Source: Deinococcus metalli
GTDB lineage: Bacteria > Deinococcota > Deinococci > Deinococcales > Deinococcaceae
Assembly (NCBI RefSeq): GCF_014201805.1
Contig: NZ_JACHFK010000001.1
Location: forward strand, 744,001 to 808,000
Direction: 5' to 3'
DNA length: 64,000 nt
A program made the translations under genes and the position numbers. Below the pieces are notes generated by a model, which was not told where the DNA came from, ran no database searches, and saw nothing but the letters and a program-made list of their open reading frames with translations. The stretch's first letter is position 1. Each line of letters begins with the position of its first letter. Positions 12,983-28,521 of the stretch are shown piece by piece.

Positions 12983-13998
12983 GCGTGTCGTGGGAGACCC
13001 TCGACCTGCACACCGCGCACCCCTTCGGCATCGCGCGCTGGACGCACTCGGTGTATCCGCGCGCCATCGTCACCCTAGACCACGGTGGGGTCCGCGGTTC
13101 CGGCGAGGCCGCGCCGAACGCCTTCTACGGCGAGACCGGCGTCACCGTGGAGGCCGTGCTGCCGCTGCTGGCGCCCGCGCTGGAGGACCCGTGGGACTGG
13201 GACGGCCTGACCGCGCGGCTGGGCGCCCGGATGCCGCATCACCATCCCAGCGTGAAGTGCGCGCTGGAGATGGCCGCCGTGGAGTGGTGCGCGCACGCTG
13301 TCGAGTTGCCCGTATGGCGCCTGCTGGGCCTGTCGGCGTCGCCCATTCCGCCCAGCAGTTTCACGGTGTCGCTGGCCGACCTGCCCGCCATGCGGGACCA
13401 GGCGCGGACAGCTGTGGCGCAGGGCTACACGGTGCTGAAGGTGAAGCTCGGCACCGATCGGGACGAGGCGATCCTGACCGCGCTGCGCGAGGAGGTGCCG
13501 GACGTGACGCTGCGGGTGGACGCGAACGCCGCGTGGAGCCGCGCCCGGGCGCGCCGCATGCTCGGGGTGCTGGAGGACGCGCGGGTGGAACTGCTCGAAC
13601 AGCCGCTGGCCGCCGCAGACCTGGACGGGCACGCGGAGCTGCGTGCCCGCGCCGCGCTTCCCATCGTCGCGGACGAGAGCGTGCACCACGTCAGCGACGT
13701 GCCGGCGCTCGCCCGCGCCTTCGACGGCGTGAACCTGAAGCTCGCTAAGCTCGGCGGGCCGCTCCAGGCGCTGCGGGCCCTGCGGCTGGCCCGCGCGCAT
13801 GGCCTGAGCGTCATGATGGGCTGCATGATCGAGAGCAGCCTGGGCATCAGCGCCGCCGCCGCCCTCGCCGGACTGTGCGACTGGGCGGATCTGGACGGCG
13901 CGCTTCTGCTTGCCGACGATCCTTTCGCGGGCCTGGAGTGGACTGCCGGGCACCTCGAGCGGCCCACCGCTCCGGGCTGGGGCGTGCACCGCATATGA
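12979..13998 (+). CDS. L-Ala-D/L-Glu (dipeptide) epimerase, YkfB-like
   Basis: A 339-residue enolase-superfamily enzyme of the muconate-lactonizing subgroup. The KxK base pair is in TVLKVKLGTD (K154, K156); the metal ligands are Asp in RVDANAAW (D181), Glu in LLEQPL (E207) and Asp in IVADESVH (D232); the second-side Lys is in NLKLAKLGG; and the C-terminal segment reads MMGCMIESSLG. The family includes the epimerase that converts L-Ala-D-Glu from murein into L-Ala-L-Glu. Its GTG overlaps the NlpC/P60 stop, mirroring the Bacillus ykfB-ykfC pairing. Other dipeptide specificities are possible. Confidence 0.87.
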   Translation: MSVSWETLDLHTAHPFGIARWTHSVYPRAIVTLDHGGVRGSGEAAPNAFYGETGVTVEAVLPLLAPALEDPWDWDGLTARLGARMPHHHPSVKCALEMAAVEWCAHAVELPVWRLLGLSASPIPPSSFTVSLADLPAMRDQARTAVAQGYTVLKVKLGTDRDEAILTALREEVPDVTLRVDANAAWSRARARRMLGVLEDARVELLEQPLAAADLDGHAELRARAALPIVADESVHHVSDVPALARAFDGVNLKLAKLGGPLQALRALRLARAHGLSVMMGCMIESSLGISAAAALAGLCDWADLDGALLLADDPFAGLEWTAGHLERPTAPGWGVHRI

Positions 13999-15200
13999 GT
14001 ATCCGTGTGGCGGTGATCGGCTGCGGCAACCGGGGCGCGGATGTGTACGGCACGCACCTCCAGAGTCTCGGGGCGCAGATCGTGGCGCTGGTCGATCCCC
14101 GCGCGGGCCGGCTGGCGGAGGTCGGGGCGAGGCTGGACGTGCCCGCCCACGCGTGCCACGCCCACTGGGACGACCTGTTCGCCCTCGGCAGGGTGGCGGA
14201 CGCGGTGGTCATCGCCACGCCGGATCACCAGCACGTCGAGCCGTGCCTGCGCGCCCTGGACCTCGGCTACCACGTGTTGCTGGAGAAGCCCATCTGCCTG
14301 GACGAGGCCGAGCTCGACCACCTCCTGAGGGCGGAGGCTGAATCCGCGGGCACCGTGACCGTCTGCCACGTGCTGCGCAGCACGCCCATCTTCAAGGAGG
14401 TTCGCGGTGTACTCGATGCCGGGGTGCTCGGCCCGCTGATCGGCATCACGTGGTCCGAAAACGTCGGTTGGTGGCATTACGCGCACTCGTACGTGCGCGG
14501 CAACTGGCGGGCCAGTCCGCCGGCTGCGCCGTTCCTGCTTGCAAAGGCCTGCCACGACCTCGACCTGTTGCGCTGGTACGCGGGCTCGCCGCCCGTCACG
14601 GTGGGCAGCGTGGGCGGTCTGCACCACTTCCGGCCCGAGCAGGCGCCGGCGGGCGCGCAGGGGCGCTGCGTCGAGTGCCCCGTGGCAGACTGCCCGTACG
14701 ACGCGCGCACCATCTATCTCGGACGGCCGACTGACGTGTGGCCCGTGACGGTGCTGGTGGCCGGCGGCGGCACGCTGGCGGACGCCCTCGCGGATGGTCC
14801 CTACGGCGAATGCGTGTACGCCGGGCACAACACGGTGGTCGACCACCAGGCGGTCACGCTGGGATTTGCGGGCGGCCTCACCGCGCAGCTCACGGTCTCG
14901 GCGTTCACGCACGACATCTCGCGCACCTTCAAGCTGGTCGGGCCGTACGGTGAGCTGCGCGGCCACATGGAACGCGGCGAGCTGGAGCTGCACGACTTCC
15001 GCACCGGCACGGCGCGCACGTGGCACGTGCCCACCGACGGCAATCACGGCGGAGGGGATTTTGGCCTCGTCCGCACGTGGCTGTCGGCGCTGCGGGGCGA
15101 GGGAGGGTGGCCGTCTCCCCTGTCGGTATCGGTCGATTCGCACCGCATGGCCTTCGCGGCGGAGCGGGCGCGGTTGACGGGTGTGGCGGAGACGTTGTGA
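13995..15200 (+). CDS. Gfo/Idh/MocA family oxidoreductase
   Basis: A 401-residue NAD(P)-dependent dehydrogenase. The Rossmann motif is VAVIGCGNRG at the start, VVIATPDHQH marks the second nucleotide contact, and the catalytic EKP appears in LLEKPICLD. A second alpha/beta domain follows. A cysteine-rich segment (RCVECPVADCPYD, about residues 223-235) is present, as in some members of the family. Its ATG overlaps the epimerase stop (ATGA), so it belongs to the same operon. Families of this type oxidise sugars or sugar derivatives, so a role on an amino sugar from the wall is plausible but unproven. Confidence 0.88.
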   Translation: MSIRVAVIGCGNRGADVYGTHLQSLGAQIVALVDPRAGRLAEVGARLDVPAHACHAHWDDLFALGRVADAVVIATPDHQHVEPCLRALDLGYHVLLEKPICLDEAELDHLLRAEAESAGTVTVCHVLRSTPIFKEVRGVLDAGVLGPLIGITWSENVGWWHYAHSYVRGNWRASPPAAPFLLAKACHDLDLLRWYAGSPPVTVGSVGGLHHFRPEQAPAGAQGRCVECPVADCPYDARTIYLGRPTDVWPVTVLVAGGGTLADALADGPYGECVYAGHNTVVDHQAVTLGFAGGLTAQLTVSAFTHDISRTFKLVGPYGELRGHMERGELELHDFRTGTARTWHVPTDGNHGGGDFGLVRTWLSALRGEGGWPSPLSVSVDSHRMAFAAERARLTGVAETL

Positions 15201-15226
15201 TGCGTCTGCGAGTCTACCAACACTGC

Positions 15227-15270
15227 TAGTGATTTAATTCACGATTACGCCGACTCGTGAATATTTTGCC
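15227..15270 (+). repeat. GTGA-N6-TCAC-N14-GTGA intergenic element, copy D
   Basis: Second copy in window order. GTGA at 15229-15232, TCAC 6 nt later, GTGA after another 14 nt, then ATATTTTGCC. It lies between the oxidoreductase stop and uvrC, its last GTGA about 86 nt upstream of the uvrC start. Confidence 0.75.
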
Positions 15271-15332
15271 CCATCCAATCGTTTATTCCATGCTTGGTGC
15301 CACAGAACCCCGTCCGGGACGCGCTTCTCGCC

Positions 15333-15338
15333 TATGCT
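15333..15338 (+). promoter_or_regulatory. -10 box of uvrC
   Basis: TATGCT ends 6 nt before the GTG at 15345, which selects that start over an in-frame TTG at 15294. Confidence 0.65.
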
Positions 15339-15344
15339 GGGACC

Positions 15345-17198
<1,854 letters not shown>

Positions 17199-17217
17199 AC
17201 CTGCGCCCCAACGCAGC

Positions 17218-17243
17218 ACCGCCTGCGGGTCAGCGCAGGCGGT
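17218..17243 (+). terminator. hairpin after uvrC
   Basis: Perfect 10-bp GC stem (17218-17227 with 17234-17243) 20 nt after the uvrC stop, without a T-run. Confidence 0.55.
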
Positions 17244-17264
17244 GGGCGGGAGCATAGTTGGCGA

Positions 17265-17423
17265 TCACGCGAGGTGCAGGCGGACGAGCAGACGGCGCAG
17301 GTCGAGGGCGGGGCGCTCGGGCGCAGCGGGCCGGGCGGCGCGGGCGAGGCGGTCGTTGTGGGCTTCCTGGCGGAGTTGTTCGGGACGGAGCTGGGCGAGG
17401 TGCAGCGCGAGGGTGGGATTCAT
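17265..17423 (-). CDS. small basic protein, function unknown
   Basis: A 52-residue reading frame starting MNPTLALHLAQLRPEQLRQE and rich in Arg, Ala and Leu. GGAG lies 5 nt before the ATG, better than chance in a window where many genes lack such sites. The N-terminus recalls a group of very short, poorly characterised helical proteins in actinobacteria and others that begin in a similar way. It lies between the convergent uvrC and the divergent PAP2 gene. No function is known, and it could still be a chance frame in GC-rich DNA. Confidence 0.55.
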   Translation of the reverse strand: MNPTLALHLAQLRPEQLRQEAHNDRLARAARPAAPERPALDLRRLLVRLHLA

Positions 17424-17642
17424 GGTGTGCTCCGGTGAAGCCGCTGCCCCTGTGGCATCCTTGCTCGGTCTTCCTTCGTGCCTCCATGGTGCGCGCTGAC
17501 CCCCCACCGGCACATGCGTGGGGTGGCGCAGGTGCGGGTGCGCCGGGTGGCCTAGTGCGCTCCCTGCGATGGCGGATGGGCGGCCGCGCTGGGTGAACGA
17601 AGGCGCAAGCCGGGGCGCGGCGACGTGGAGTGTAATGACCGG

Positions 17643-18380
17643 ATGATGCACGAGATCCGCTCTGAACTGCTGCCGCTTCTGCGCGTGCACTGGCGGCTGG
17701 TGCTGCTCGTGCTGCTGGGGGTGCTGGGGCCACTGATCCTGGTCGCGCATGTCACAGACGAGATCTTCCGCGAGGGCGGGTACGCGTGGGACCAGGCCAT
17801 CCTCGCGTGGTACGCCGCGCACCGCACGCCAGCCCTGACGAGTGCCGCACGAGACCTCGCGGTGATCGGCGGGGTCGGGGTGCTGCCGGTGATCACGCTG
17901 GTGCTCGCGCTGCTGCTCGCGCACTACCGCAGCCGCGCGCACGCGTGGTTCCTGGTGCTCGCGGTGGCCGGCGCGACCGTCATCAACGTGCTGGCGAAGG
18001 TCGCCTTCCAGCGCCCCCGGCCGGACCAGCTCGTCTCGGTCCTGGTCGAACCCGGCTACTCGTTCCCGAGCGGGCACACCATGGCGAATGCCGCGTTCGG
18101 CATCGCACTCGGCCTGGTGTTCTGGAAGGGCCGCTGGGGCTGGCCGGTCACGCTCCTCGGGTGGGCGTGGGCGATCCTGATCGGCGTGAGCCGCAACTAT
18201 CTGGGCGTGCACTACCCCACCGACGTGATGGTCGGGTTCCTGAGCAGCGTGGCGTGGGTGGTCGGACTGTACCTCGTCGTGCGGCGCCGGTGGACGGTGC
18301 TGGCGGCCCCGGAGGCGCCGGCGAATCCGCACCACATGACGTCGCCGGAGGGCAACGCCGCGGTCAACCAGCCGCGCTGA
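17643..18380 (+). CDS. PAP2-family membrane phosphatase
   Basis: A 245-residue membrane protein with about five to six hydrophobic segments. The three PAP2 motifs are complete: [18 protein letters not shown] and [16 protein letters not shown]. Members remove phosphate from lipid phosphates such as undecaprenyl pyrophosphate or phosphatidic acid at the outer membrane face. The DagK-type kinases in the window make the reverse type of product, but nothing links them directly. The start is at 17643 or 17646. Its 3' end overlaps the convergent lysC by 17 nt. Confidence 0.9.
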   Translation: MMHEIRSELLPLLRVHWRLVLLVLLGVLGPLILVAHVTDEIFREGGYAWDQAILAWYAAHRTPALTSAARDLAVIGGVGVLPVITLVLALLLAHYRSRAHAWFLVLAVAGATVINVLAKVAFQRPRPDQLVSVLVEPGYSFPSGHTMANAAFGIALGLVFWKGRWGWPVTLLGWAWAILIGVSRNYLGVHYPTDVMVGFLSSVAWVVGLYLVVRRRWTVLAAPEAPANPHHMTSPEGNAAVNQPR

Positions 18381-19776
18381 CCGGCGTGCCCAGTCCGAAG
18401 GCGGCGTGCACGGAGCGTGTCGCGTCGTCCACGTGGGCGGCCTCGACGGCCACGCTGATGTTCAGCTCGCTGCTGCCCTGCGAGATCATCAGGATGTTCA
18501 CGTCCTGCGCCGCAAGCGCCGTGAAGAGCCGGGCGGACACCCCCTTCTGACCGCGCATCCCGCTGCCCACGATGGCCAGCACGGACACGCCGTCCTGCTG
18601 CTCGACCTGCAGTTCCAGGCTCACGCCGGCGCGCAGGGCGTTCAGCGTGCGCTCGGCGTCCACCGTCTGCACCGCCAGGGACACGTTGCTCATACTGGAC
18701 GACTGCGACACCATCAGGAGTGTGACATTCTCGCGGGCGATGGCGTCGAACACGCTGGCGATCACCTCCGGGATGCCCAGGACGCCGGCGCCGCTGACGT
18801 TGATGATGCTGACGTTGCGGATCGCGGTGACGGCCTTGACTGGGTGCCCGGCCTCGTCTCGCGGCTGTGCCTGCACCAGCGTGCCCGCGAAGTCCGGGTC
18901 GGAGGAGTTCTTCAGGCGCAGCGGAATGCCGCTGTCCTGGAGGGGCGTCACGGCCAGCGGGTGCAGCACCTTCGCGCCGAAGTACGCGAGTTCCATCACC
19001 TCGCCGTAGCTCAGGACGTCGATGTTGCGGGCGTCCTTCACCACGCGGGGGTCCGCGCTCATCACGCCGTCCACGTCCTTCCAGCCCCACACCTCGGTCG
19101 CGCCCAGCGCCTTGCCGATGATCGTGGCGCTGAAGTCCGTGCCGCCGCGCCCGAGGGTCGTGATCGCGCCCTTCTCGGTCTCCCCCATGAAGCCTGCCAC
19201 GACCGGCGTGATGCCGGCGCCCAGCAGGCCGCTCAGGCGGTCCTTGATGCGGCCGTAGGTGCTGGGCAGCGGGCGGGCGTTGCCGAAGTGCGAGTCCGTG
19301 AGGATGCCAGCCTCGCCGCCCGTGAGGTGGTGGGCGCGCTGACCGAGCTGCTCCAGGGCGAGCCTCATCAGCGGCGCGGACAGGCGCTCACCGAAGGCGA
19401 CGATCAGATCGCGGCTGCGCGGCGTGAGTTCGCGCAGCAGGTACACGCCGTACACGGCCTGGCGCAGCGTTTCGTGCATCTCACGCAACTCGCGCACCGT
19501 GTCGCTGTCGGGCGCGGCGCCGAGTTCCTGCGCGGCCGTGAAGTGCCGGGTGCGCATCGCGGCGATCTCATCGTTCGCGCGGGCGATATCGCCGGACTGC
19601 GCGGCGTCGGCGAGCAGCAGGAGCTGGTTGGTCACGCCGGCCATGGCGGAGACCACGACCACCACGCGCACGCCCTCCTGAAGGCTGCGGGCGGCCAGCG
19701 ACGCGCTGTGGCGGATGGCACGCGCGTCCTGCATGTTCGTGCCGCCGTACTTCATGACCAGAAGGGTGTCGCTCAT
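18364..19776 (-). CDS. lysC: aspartate kinase
   Basis: Phosphorylates aspartate, the first step to lysine, threonine, methionine and diaminopimelate. The 470-residue enzyme has the amino-acid-kinase start [19 protein letters not shown], the aspartate-binding FGERLSA, and [11 protein letters not shown]. Two C-terminal ACT domains (from about residue 315; [12 protein letters not shown] and [16 protein letters not shown]) imply feedback control. The length fits the AK-III-like single-polypeptide class rather than the short Thermus-type alpha/beta enzyme. A CATACT box lies 6 nt upstream of the ATG. Confidence 0.95.
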   Translation of the reverse strand: MSDTLLVMKYGGTNMQDARAIRHSASLAARSLQEGVRVVVVVSAMAGVTNQLLLLADAAQSGDIARANDEIAAMRTRHFTAAQELGAAPDSDTVRELREMHETLRQAVYGVYLLRELTPRSRDLIVAFGERLSAPLMRLALEQLGQRAHHLTGGEAGILTDSHFGNARPLPSTYGRIKDRLSGLLGAGITPVVAGFMGETEKGAITTLGRGGTDFSATIIGKALGATEVWGWKDVDGVMSADPRVVKDARNIDVLSYGEVMELAYFGAKVLHPLAVTPLQDSGIPLRLKNSSDPDFAGTLVQAQPRDEAGHPVKAVTAIRNVSIINVSGAGVLGIPEVIASVFDAIARENVTLLMVSQSSSMSNVSLAVQTVDAERTLNALRAGVSLELQVEQQDGVSVLAIVGSGMRGQKGVSARLFTALAAQDVNILMISQGSSELNISVAVEAAHVDDATRSVHAAFGLGTPVSAAG

Positions 19777-19830
19777 GTGGTCAGTATGGCGTGGAGGTCA
19801 CGGGCGGCAACGGGAAGTCTGGGCAATCGA

Positions 19831-19873
19831 TAAGTGAATCAATTCACGATATTGCCGGATCGTGATAATTTTG
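19831..19873 (+). repeat. GTGA-N6-TCAC-N14-GTGA intergenic element, copy B
   Basis: GTGA at 19834, then ATCAAT, TCAC, 14 nt, GTGA and TAATTTTG. This copy lies in the divergent promoter region between lysC and gap, so it is not simply a terminator. Confidence 0.75.
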
Positions 19874-19940
19874 CCTCCTGTTCGGGCTGGCTAGGTTGGT
19901 GTCCAGAGCACACGAATACCCCATCAGCCTTTGGGCGTAG

Positions 19941-20993
<1,053 letters not shown>

Positions 20994-21003
20994 ACACGGC
21001 CAA

Positions 21004-21057
21004 AGAGGATGGATGATGGGTGATGGGCCGAATTCCATCCTCCATCATCCATTCTCT
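21004..21057. repeat. GGATGGA-rich hairpin between gap and pgk
   Basis: A 54-nt stem-loop. The outer arms 21004-21019 and 21042-21057 pair over 16 bp with one G-T pair, and an inner 5-bp stem (21022-21026 with 21035-21039) closes it. The arms are built of GGATG-type units and resemble the hairpin at 47680-47733. It may be a mobile intergenic repeat or an mRNA-stability/attenuation hairpin. Confidence 0.7.
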
Positions 21058-21078
21058 ATGACCATCCTGGAGGAACAC

Positions 21079-22248
21079 ATGCAGAACCTGAGTCAACTCG
21101 ATGTGAAGGGCAAGCGCGTGCTGGTGCGCGTGGACTACAACGTACCGGTCAAGGACGGCGTGGTGCAGGACGATACGCGCGTCACGGCCAGCCTGCCGAC
21201 CATCCGGGCGCTGCTGGATGCCGGCGCGCGGGGCGTGATCCTGATGAGCCACTTCGGCCGCCCCAAGAACGGCCCGGAGGACAAGTACAGCCTGCGGCCC
21301 GTCGCGCCGGTACTGGAAAAGGTGCTGGGCCGGCCCGTGACCTTCATCGGCGGCACGGCGGACAGCGACGAGACGCTCGCGGCCGTGCAGGCGCTGCCGG
21401 ACGGCGCGGTTGCACTGCTGGAGAACGTGCGCTTCAGCTCGGGCGAGGAGAAGAACAACCCGGAGCTGAGCGCGAAGCTCGCCCGCCTGGGCGACGCCTT
21501 CGTGCTGGACGCCTTCGGCAGCGCGCACCGGGCGCACTCGTCCGTGAGCGGCGTGGCCGGGCTGCTGCCGCATGCCGCCGGCACACTCCTCCAGACCGAG
21601 GTGGACGCGCTGGGCAAGCTGCTCAACGACGTGCAGCATCCCTACGTCGTGATCATCGGCGGGGCGAAGGTCAGCGACAAGCTGCTGGTGATCGAGAATC
21701 TGCTGCCCACCGTGGACCGCATGCTGATCGGCGGCGGCATGGCCTACACCTTCGTGAAGGCGCAGGGCGGGAAGATCGGCAAGAGCATCCACGAGGACGA
21801 CTTCCTGGACAAGGCGCGCGAACTGCTCGGCACGTACGGCGACAAGATCGTCCTGCCAACCGACACGCTCGCCGGCGACGCCTTCAGCAACGACGCGAAC
21901 ACGCGCGTGGTGCCCACGAACGACATCCCGGACGACTGGGAAGGCATGGACATCGGCCCGGACAGCCGCGCGGCCTTCGCCGAGGCCCTGAGCGGCGCCA
22001 AGACCGTGTTCTGGAACGGCCCGATGGGCGTGTTCGAGTTCGCCAAGTTCGCGGACGGCACGAACGCGATCGCCAAGGCTGTGGCCGACCTCCAGGGCGC
22101 GTACACCGTGATCGGCGGCGGCGACTCGGTCAGCGCGATCAACCAGAGCGGACAGGCGGGCCGCGTGGGTCACATCAGCACCGGGGGCGGCGCCAGCCTG
22201 GAACTGCTGGAAGGCAAGGCGCTGCCGGGCGTGGAGGCCATGAAATGA
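21079..22248 (+). CDS. pgk: phosphoglycerate kinase
   Basis: Transfers phosphate from 1,3-bisphosphoglycerate to ADP. The 389-residue protein has the signature [14 protein letters not shown], the MSHFGRPK substrate segment, [11 protein letters not shown] in the hinge region and NGPMGVFE with [11 protein letters not shown] in the nucleotide domain. The ATG at 21079 follows CTGGAGGA by the normal distance; an upstream in-frame start would run into the intergenic hairpin. It is the second gene of the glycolytic operon and overlaps tpiA by four bases (ATGA). Confidence 0.97.
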   Translation: MQNLSQLDVKGKRVLVRVDYNVPVKDGVVQDDTRVTASLPTIRALLDAGARGVILMSHFGRPKNGPEDKYSLRPVAPVLEKVLGRPVTFIGGTADSDETLAAVQALPDGAVALLENVRFSSGEEKNNPELSAKLARLGDAFVLDAFGSAHRAHSSVSGVAGLLPHAAGTLLQTEVDALGKLLNDVQHPYVVIIGGAKVSDKLLVIENLLPTVDRMLIGGGMAYTFVKAQGGKIGKSIHEDDFLDKARELLGTYGDKIVLPTDTLAGDAFSNDANTRVVPTNDIPDDWEGMDIGPDSRAAFAEALSGAKTVFWNGPMGVFEFAKFADGTNAIAKAVADLQGAYTVIGGGDSVSAINQSGQAGRVGHISTGGGASLELLEGKALPGVEAMK

Positions 22249-22982
22249 GGAACCTGCTGGCCCTGAACTGGAAGATGAACAAGACGCCCAGCGAGGCGCG
22301 CAGCTGGGCAGCCGAACTCGCGGAACGCTTCGAGGAAGGTGACGCGGAACTGGCCGTGATGGCCCCGGCCGTGACGATCTCCACGCTGGCCGCGAACCTC
22401 CCGGCGGGCGTGGGCCTGGGCGCGCAGGACGTGTCCGCCCATGACTCCGGCGCGTACACCGGCGAGGTCAGCGCGGGCATGCTGGCCGACCTGGGCGTGG
22501 GATACGTGGTCGTCGGGCACAGCGAGCGGCGCGACTACCACGGCGAGACGGACGCCGTCGTGGCCGCCAAGGCGAAGCAGGCTCAGGCGAACGGGATCGT
22601 GCCGATCGTGTGCGTGGGCGAGAAGCTCGACGTGCGCGAGAAGGGTGAGCACGTGGCGTACACCCTCGCGCAGCTCGCGGGCAGCCTGGCCGGCGTGGGC
22701 GCGGACGTCGTGGTGGCGTACGAGCCGGTGTGGGCCATCGGAACCGGCAAGACCGCGACCGCGGACGACGCCGAGGAACTCGCGGCCGCCATCCGCGGCG
22801 CGCTGGAGCAGCAGTACGGCAAGCGGGCCGCGGAGATCCGCGTGCTGTACGGCGGGAGCGTGAAGCCGGACAACATCGCCAGCATCTGCGTGAAGCCGAA
22901 CGTGAACGGCGCCCTGGTGGGCGGCGCGAGCCTGAAGGTCGCGGACGTGCTCGGCATGAACGACGCGCTGAAGAACGCGTAG
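22245..22982 (+). CDS. tpiA: triosephosphate isomerase
   Basis: Interconverts dihydroxyacetone phosphate and glyceraldehyde-3-phosphate. The 245-residue TIM barrel has NWKMNKT (Lys near 12), the His in GHSERR, the catalytic Glu in [12 protein letters not shown] and the phosphate-binding YGGSVKP and GGASLK. Its ATG overlaps the pgk stop, so the two are coupled. A GC hairpin and repeat copy C follow the stop. Confidence 0.97.
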   Translation: MRNLLALNWKMNKTPSEARSWAAELAERFEEGDAELAVMAPAVTISTLAANLPAGVGLGAQDVSAHDSGAYTGEVSAGMLADLGVGYVVVGHSERRDYHGETDAVVAAKAKQAQANGIVPIVCVGEKLDVREKGEHVAYTLAQLAGSLAGVGADVVVAYEPVWAIGTGKTATADDAEELAAAIRGALEQQYGKRAAEIRVLYGGSVKPDNIASICVKPNVNGALVGGASLKVADVLGMNDALKNA

Positions 22983-22993
22983 GACCCCTCTCT

Positions 22994-23015
22994 GCCCCGT
23001 TTGCAACAACGGGGC
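22994..23015 (+). terminator. hairpin after tpiA
   Basis: Perfect 8-bp stem (22994-23001 with 23008-23015), loop TGCAAC, 12 nt after the tpiA stop. No T-run of its own; repeat copy C follows within 16 nt. Confidence 0.6.
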
Positions 23016-23030
23016 GCCTAAACTGCGCAA

Positions 23031-23072
23031 TAAGTGAATGATTTCACGATTTTACTCGGGCGTGAATTTTGT
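23031..23072 (+). repeat. GTGA-N6-TCAC-N14-GTGA intergenic element, copy C
   Basis: GTGA at 23034, ATGATT, TCAC, 14 nt, GTGA, then ATTTTG. It lies between tpiA and asnS, its last GTGA ending about 36-44 nt upstream of the asnS -10 box. Confidence 0.75.
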
Positions 23073-23108
23073 CTTCTCTAACTTGTGCGGTCGATTCGGC
23101 GACTTCCC

Positions 23109-23114
23109 TATACT
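23109..23114 (+). promoter_or_regulatory. -10 box of asnS
   Basis: TATACT ends 8 nt before the ATG at 23123, which selects that start over an in-frame TTG at 23069. Confidence 0.65.
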
Positions 23115-23122
23115 GGCGCCCA

Positions 23123-24466
<1,344 letters not shown>

Positions 24467-24585
24467 AAATTTCGTGGCGCCAGCCTGGGGTTGAGGTGGA
24501 ATTCCTTGATCCCACACTGCTCGTCCACGCTCAATCATATCCAATCATTGAACCAAGCGAGGCGGTCATCGAATCTCATATACAG

Positions 24586-25491
24586 TCACGCATTCAGCAG
24601 TGCCACGGCCCCGGGCAGCACCCGGGCGTGCAGCCGCGTGACCATCCCGGCCAGATCGCCGTCCAGGTGCAGGGCAACCGGCCGCGCCCACTCGACCGTG
24701 ACGGCACTCCCCTGCCCTGCGCTGACGCGGGCGTGTTCCAGGTGCCGGCCACGCAGCACGCGGATCATCAGACCCAGCAAACTGGCGCGCGTGACCTCGC
24801 GGCTCGCCAGCACGTCCAGACAGCCGTCGCGCACATCGCTCTGTGGGCTGATCTGGAAGCCGCCGCCGTAGCGGGTTCCGTTCATCACGGCGACCAGCGC
24901 GCTCGGGCCGGCGTACTGGACGGCGCCGTCCACCGTGACGGTCACGGGGGTGAGGGCCAGTTCCTTCACGGTCAGCACCGCGGACCACGCGTAGCGGGCG
25001 AAACCGCGCAGGGCGGCCGGGGCGCGCGCCATGTTCGCGGCCACCTGCGCGTCGAAGCCCATGCCGAGGCCATTGAGCAGCACCGTGCGTCGGCCCGCGT
25101 GATCGCCCGCTCCGATCTCGACCTCCAGCGCGTCCACCCGGCGCGGCTGGAAGGCCAGGCGGTCGAGCGCAGCGCCCAGGTCGCCGGGCCGCAAGCCAAG
25201 CAGGCCTGCGAAGTCGTTCCCGGTGCCCAGCGGCACGATGCCCAGGGGCCGGCCGGTCCCGACCACGGCGGGCAACAGTGCCCCCACCGTGCCGTCCCCG
25301 CCCACCGCAAGTACCGCGACGTCGATGGGCAGGGCAGCCACCCGGGCGAGGGCCGCGTCACCGCTGGCTTCCTCGATCAGGGTGTAGGTCAGGCCGCGGC
25401 GCTCCAGCTCGCGCTGCACGTCCGGCCACGCCCGGCGCGCGCTGCCGCCGCCCGCGCGGGGGTTCAGGACGACGGCGTACGGGCGGGTCAT
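24586..25491 (-). CDS. diacylglycerol kinase-family lipid kinase (second copy)
   Basis: A 301-residue DagK-type kinase, distinct in sequence from the one at 4614. It shows [12 protein letters not shown], the nucleotide motif [26 protein letters not shown] and [12 protein letters not shown], then [14 protein letters not shown] and a C-terminal beta domain with LDGD. This set is closer to the classic DgkB/YegS family than the copy at 4614. It follows wecB on the same strand by about 50 nt. Its product could feed phospholipid recycling, but the substrate is not fixed. Confidence 0.9.
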   Translation of the reverse strand: MTRPYAVVLNPRAGGGSARRAWPDVQRELERRGLTYTLIEEASGDAALARVAALPIDVAVLAVGGDGTVGALLPAVVGTGRPLGIVPLGTGNDFAGLLGLRPGDLGAALDRLAFQPRRVDALEVEIGAGDHAGRRTVLLNGLGMGFDAQVAANMARAPAALRGFARYAWSAVLTVKELALTPVTVTVDGAVQYAGPSALVAVMNGTRYGGGFQISPQSDVRDGCLDVLASREVTRASLLGLMIRVLRGRHLEHARVSAGQGSAVTVEWARPVALHLDGDLAGMVTRLHARVLPGAVALLNA

Positions 25492-25542
25492 AGGCTGACC
25501 AAGCGGTTGCGGGATGAACTGGACAGGCCCCGACTCACCCTG

Positions 25543-26675
25543 TCAGCTCCAGTCGGCGGGCCGCTCGGCCGAACCGAAGTGCCACGCGATGGCCTGCGCG
25601 ATGCGCTGCGAGGCGTGGCCGTCGCCGTAGGGGTTGCGGGCGCGGCGCATCGCGTCCAGGGTCGCGGGCGTGGACAGCAGGTCGTTCAGCACGCCCTCCA
25701 GGCGCTGCGGGTCATTGCCGGCGAGGGTCAGCACGCCGGCCTCCAGGCCCTCGGGGCGCTCGGTGACGTTGCGGAGCACGGCGACGGGCACGCCCAGCGC
25801 CGCGCCCTCCTCCTGTAGACCGCCGGAGTCGGTGGCGAGCAGCACCGACGCGGCCATCAGCGGGGCCATGTCGCTGTAGTCGAGGGGATCGACGAGCTCG
25901 AAGTTGGGCACATGGCCGAGTTCAGGGCGCACCGCCTCCTGCACGGCCGGCGACAGATGCACCGGGTAGATGAAATGCGTGTCGGGGTGCGCGGCGGCCA
26001 CGCGGCCCAGCGCGGCGGCCATATCGCGCATCATGGGCTGGTTCTCGCGGCGGTGCATGGTGACGGTCACGAGACGCTGCCCGGCCTCCGCCCGCGCGCG
26101 CCACTCGGGGCGCAGGGGCACGCGGCCCGCGACCTCGCGCACGGCGTCCACGGCCGTCTGGCCGGTCACGACGATGCCGCCCGGCGCCTTGCCCTCGCGC
26201 AGCAGGTTCGCCTTGCTGCCGGGCGTGGGCGAGAAATCCAGGGTGGTCAGCACGCCCGTCAGGCGGCGGTTCGCTTCCTCCGGGAAGGGTTCGGCCAGGC
26301 TGCCGGAGCGCAGGCCCGCCTCGACGTGCCCGACCGGGATGCCCTCGTAGAACGCGCTCAGGGCCACGCAGAAGCTGGTCGTGGTGTCGCCGTGCACCAG
26401 CACCATGTCTGCGCCCATCTCCTTCAGAGTGCGTCCAGCCTCCGGCACGATGCGCGCGGTCAGGCCTGCCAGCGTCTGGCGTTCGGTCATCACGTTCAGG
26501 TCGCGGTCCGGCGTGAGGCCGAACACGTTCAGGGCGCCGTCGAGCATCTGCCGCTGCTGGCCGGTCGAGAGAATCATGGGGCGCAGGCCGGGGAAGGCCT
26601 CGATCGCGCGGTACACGGGGGCCATCTTGGTCGCCTCGGGGCGGGTGCCGAAGGCCAGGACGATGGTGTGGTCGG

Positions 26676-26679
<4 letters not shown>
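25543..26679 (-). CDS. wecB: UDP-N-acetylglucosamine 2-epimerase, non-hydrolysing
   Basis: Interconverts UDP-GlcNAc and UDP-ManNAc for surface polysaccharide. The 378-residue GT-B-like enzyme has [49 protein letters not shown] and TDSGGLQEE, all conserved in the non-hydrolysing family. GAGGA precedes the ATG at 26679, which also overlaps the wecA-like stop (ATGA). The pairing with a polyprenyl-phosphate GlcNAc-1-phosphate transferase points to assembly of a lipid-linked glycan. Confidence 0.95.
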
Positions 26680-27821
<1,142 letters not shown>

Positions 27822-27875
27822 AACTGACGGGATTCTAAAGGCTGCCGTGCCCGGCGGGGCAACGCCGCGCGGCGC

Positions 27876-28499
<624 letters not shown>

Positions 28500-28505
28500 G
28501 TCCCC

Positions 28506-28511
28506 ACCATA
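28506..28511 (-). promoter_or_regulatory. -10 box of upp
   Basis: TATGGT on the minus strand ends 6 nt before the ATG at 28499. Confidence 0.6.
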
Positions 28512-28521
28512 CCGCGCGGCC

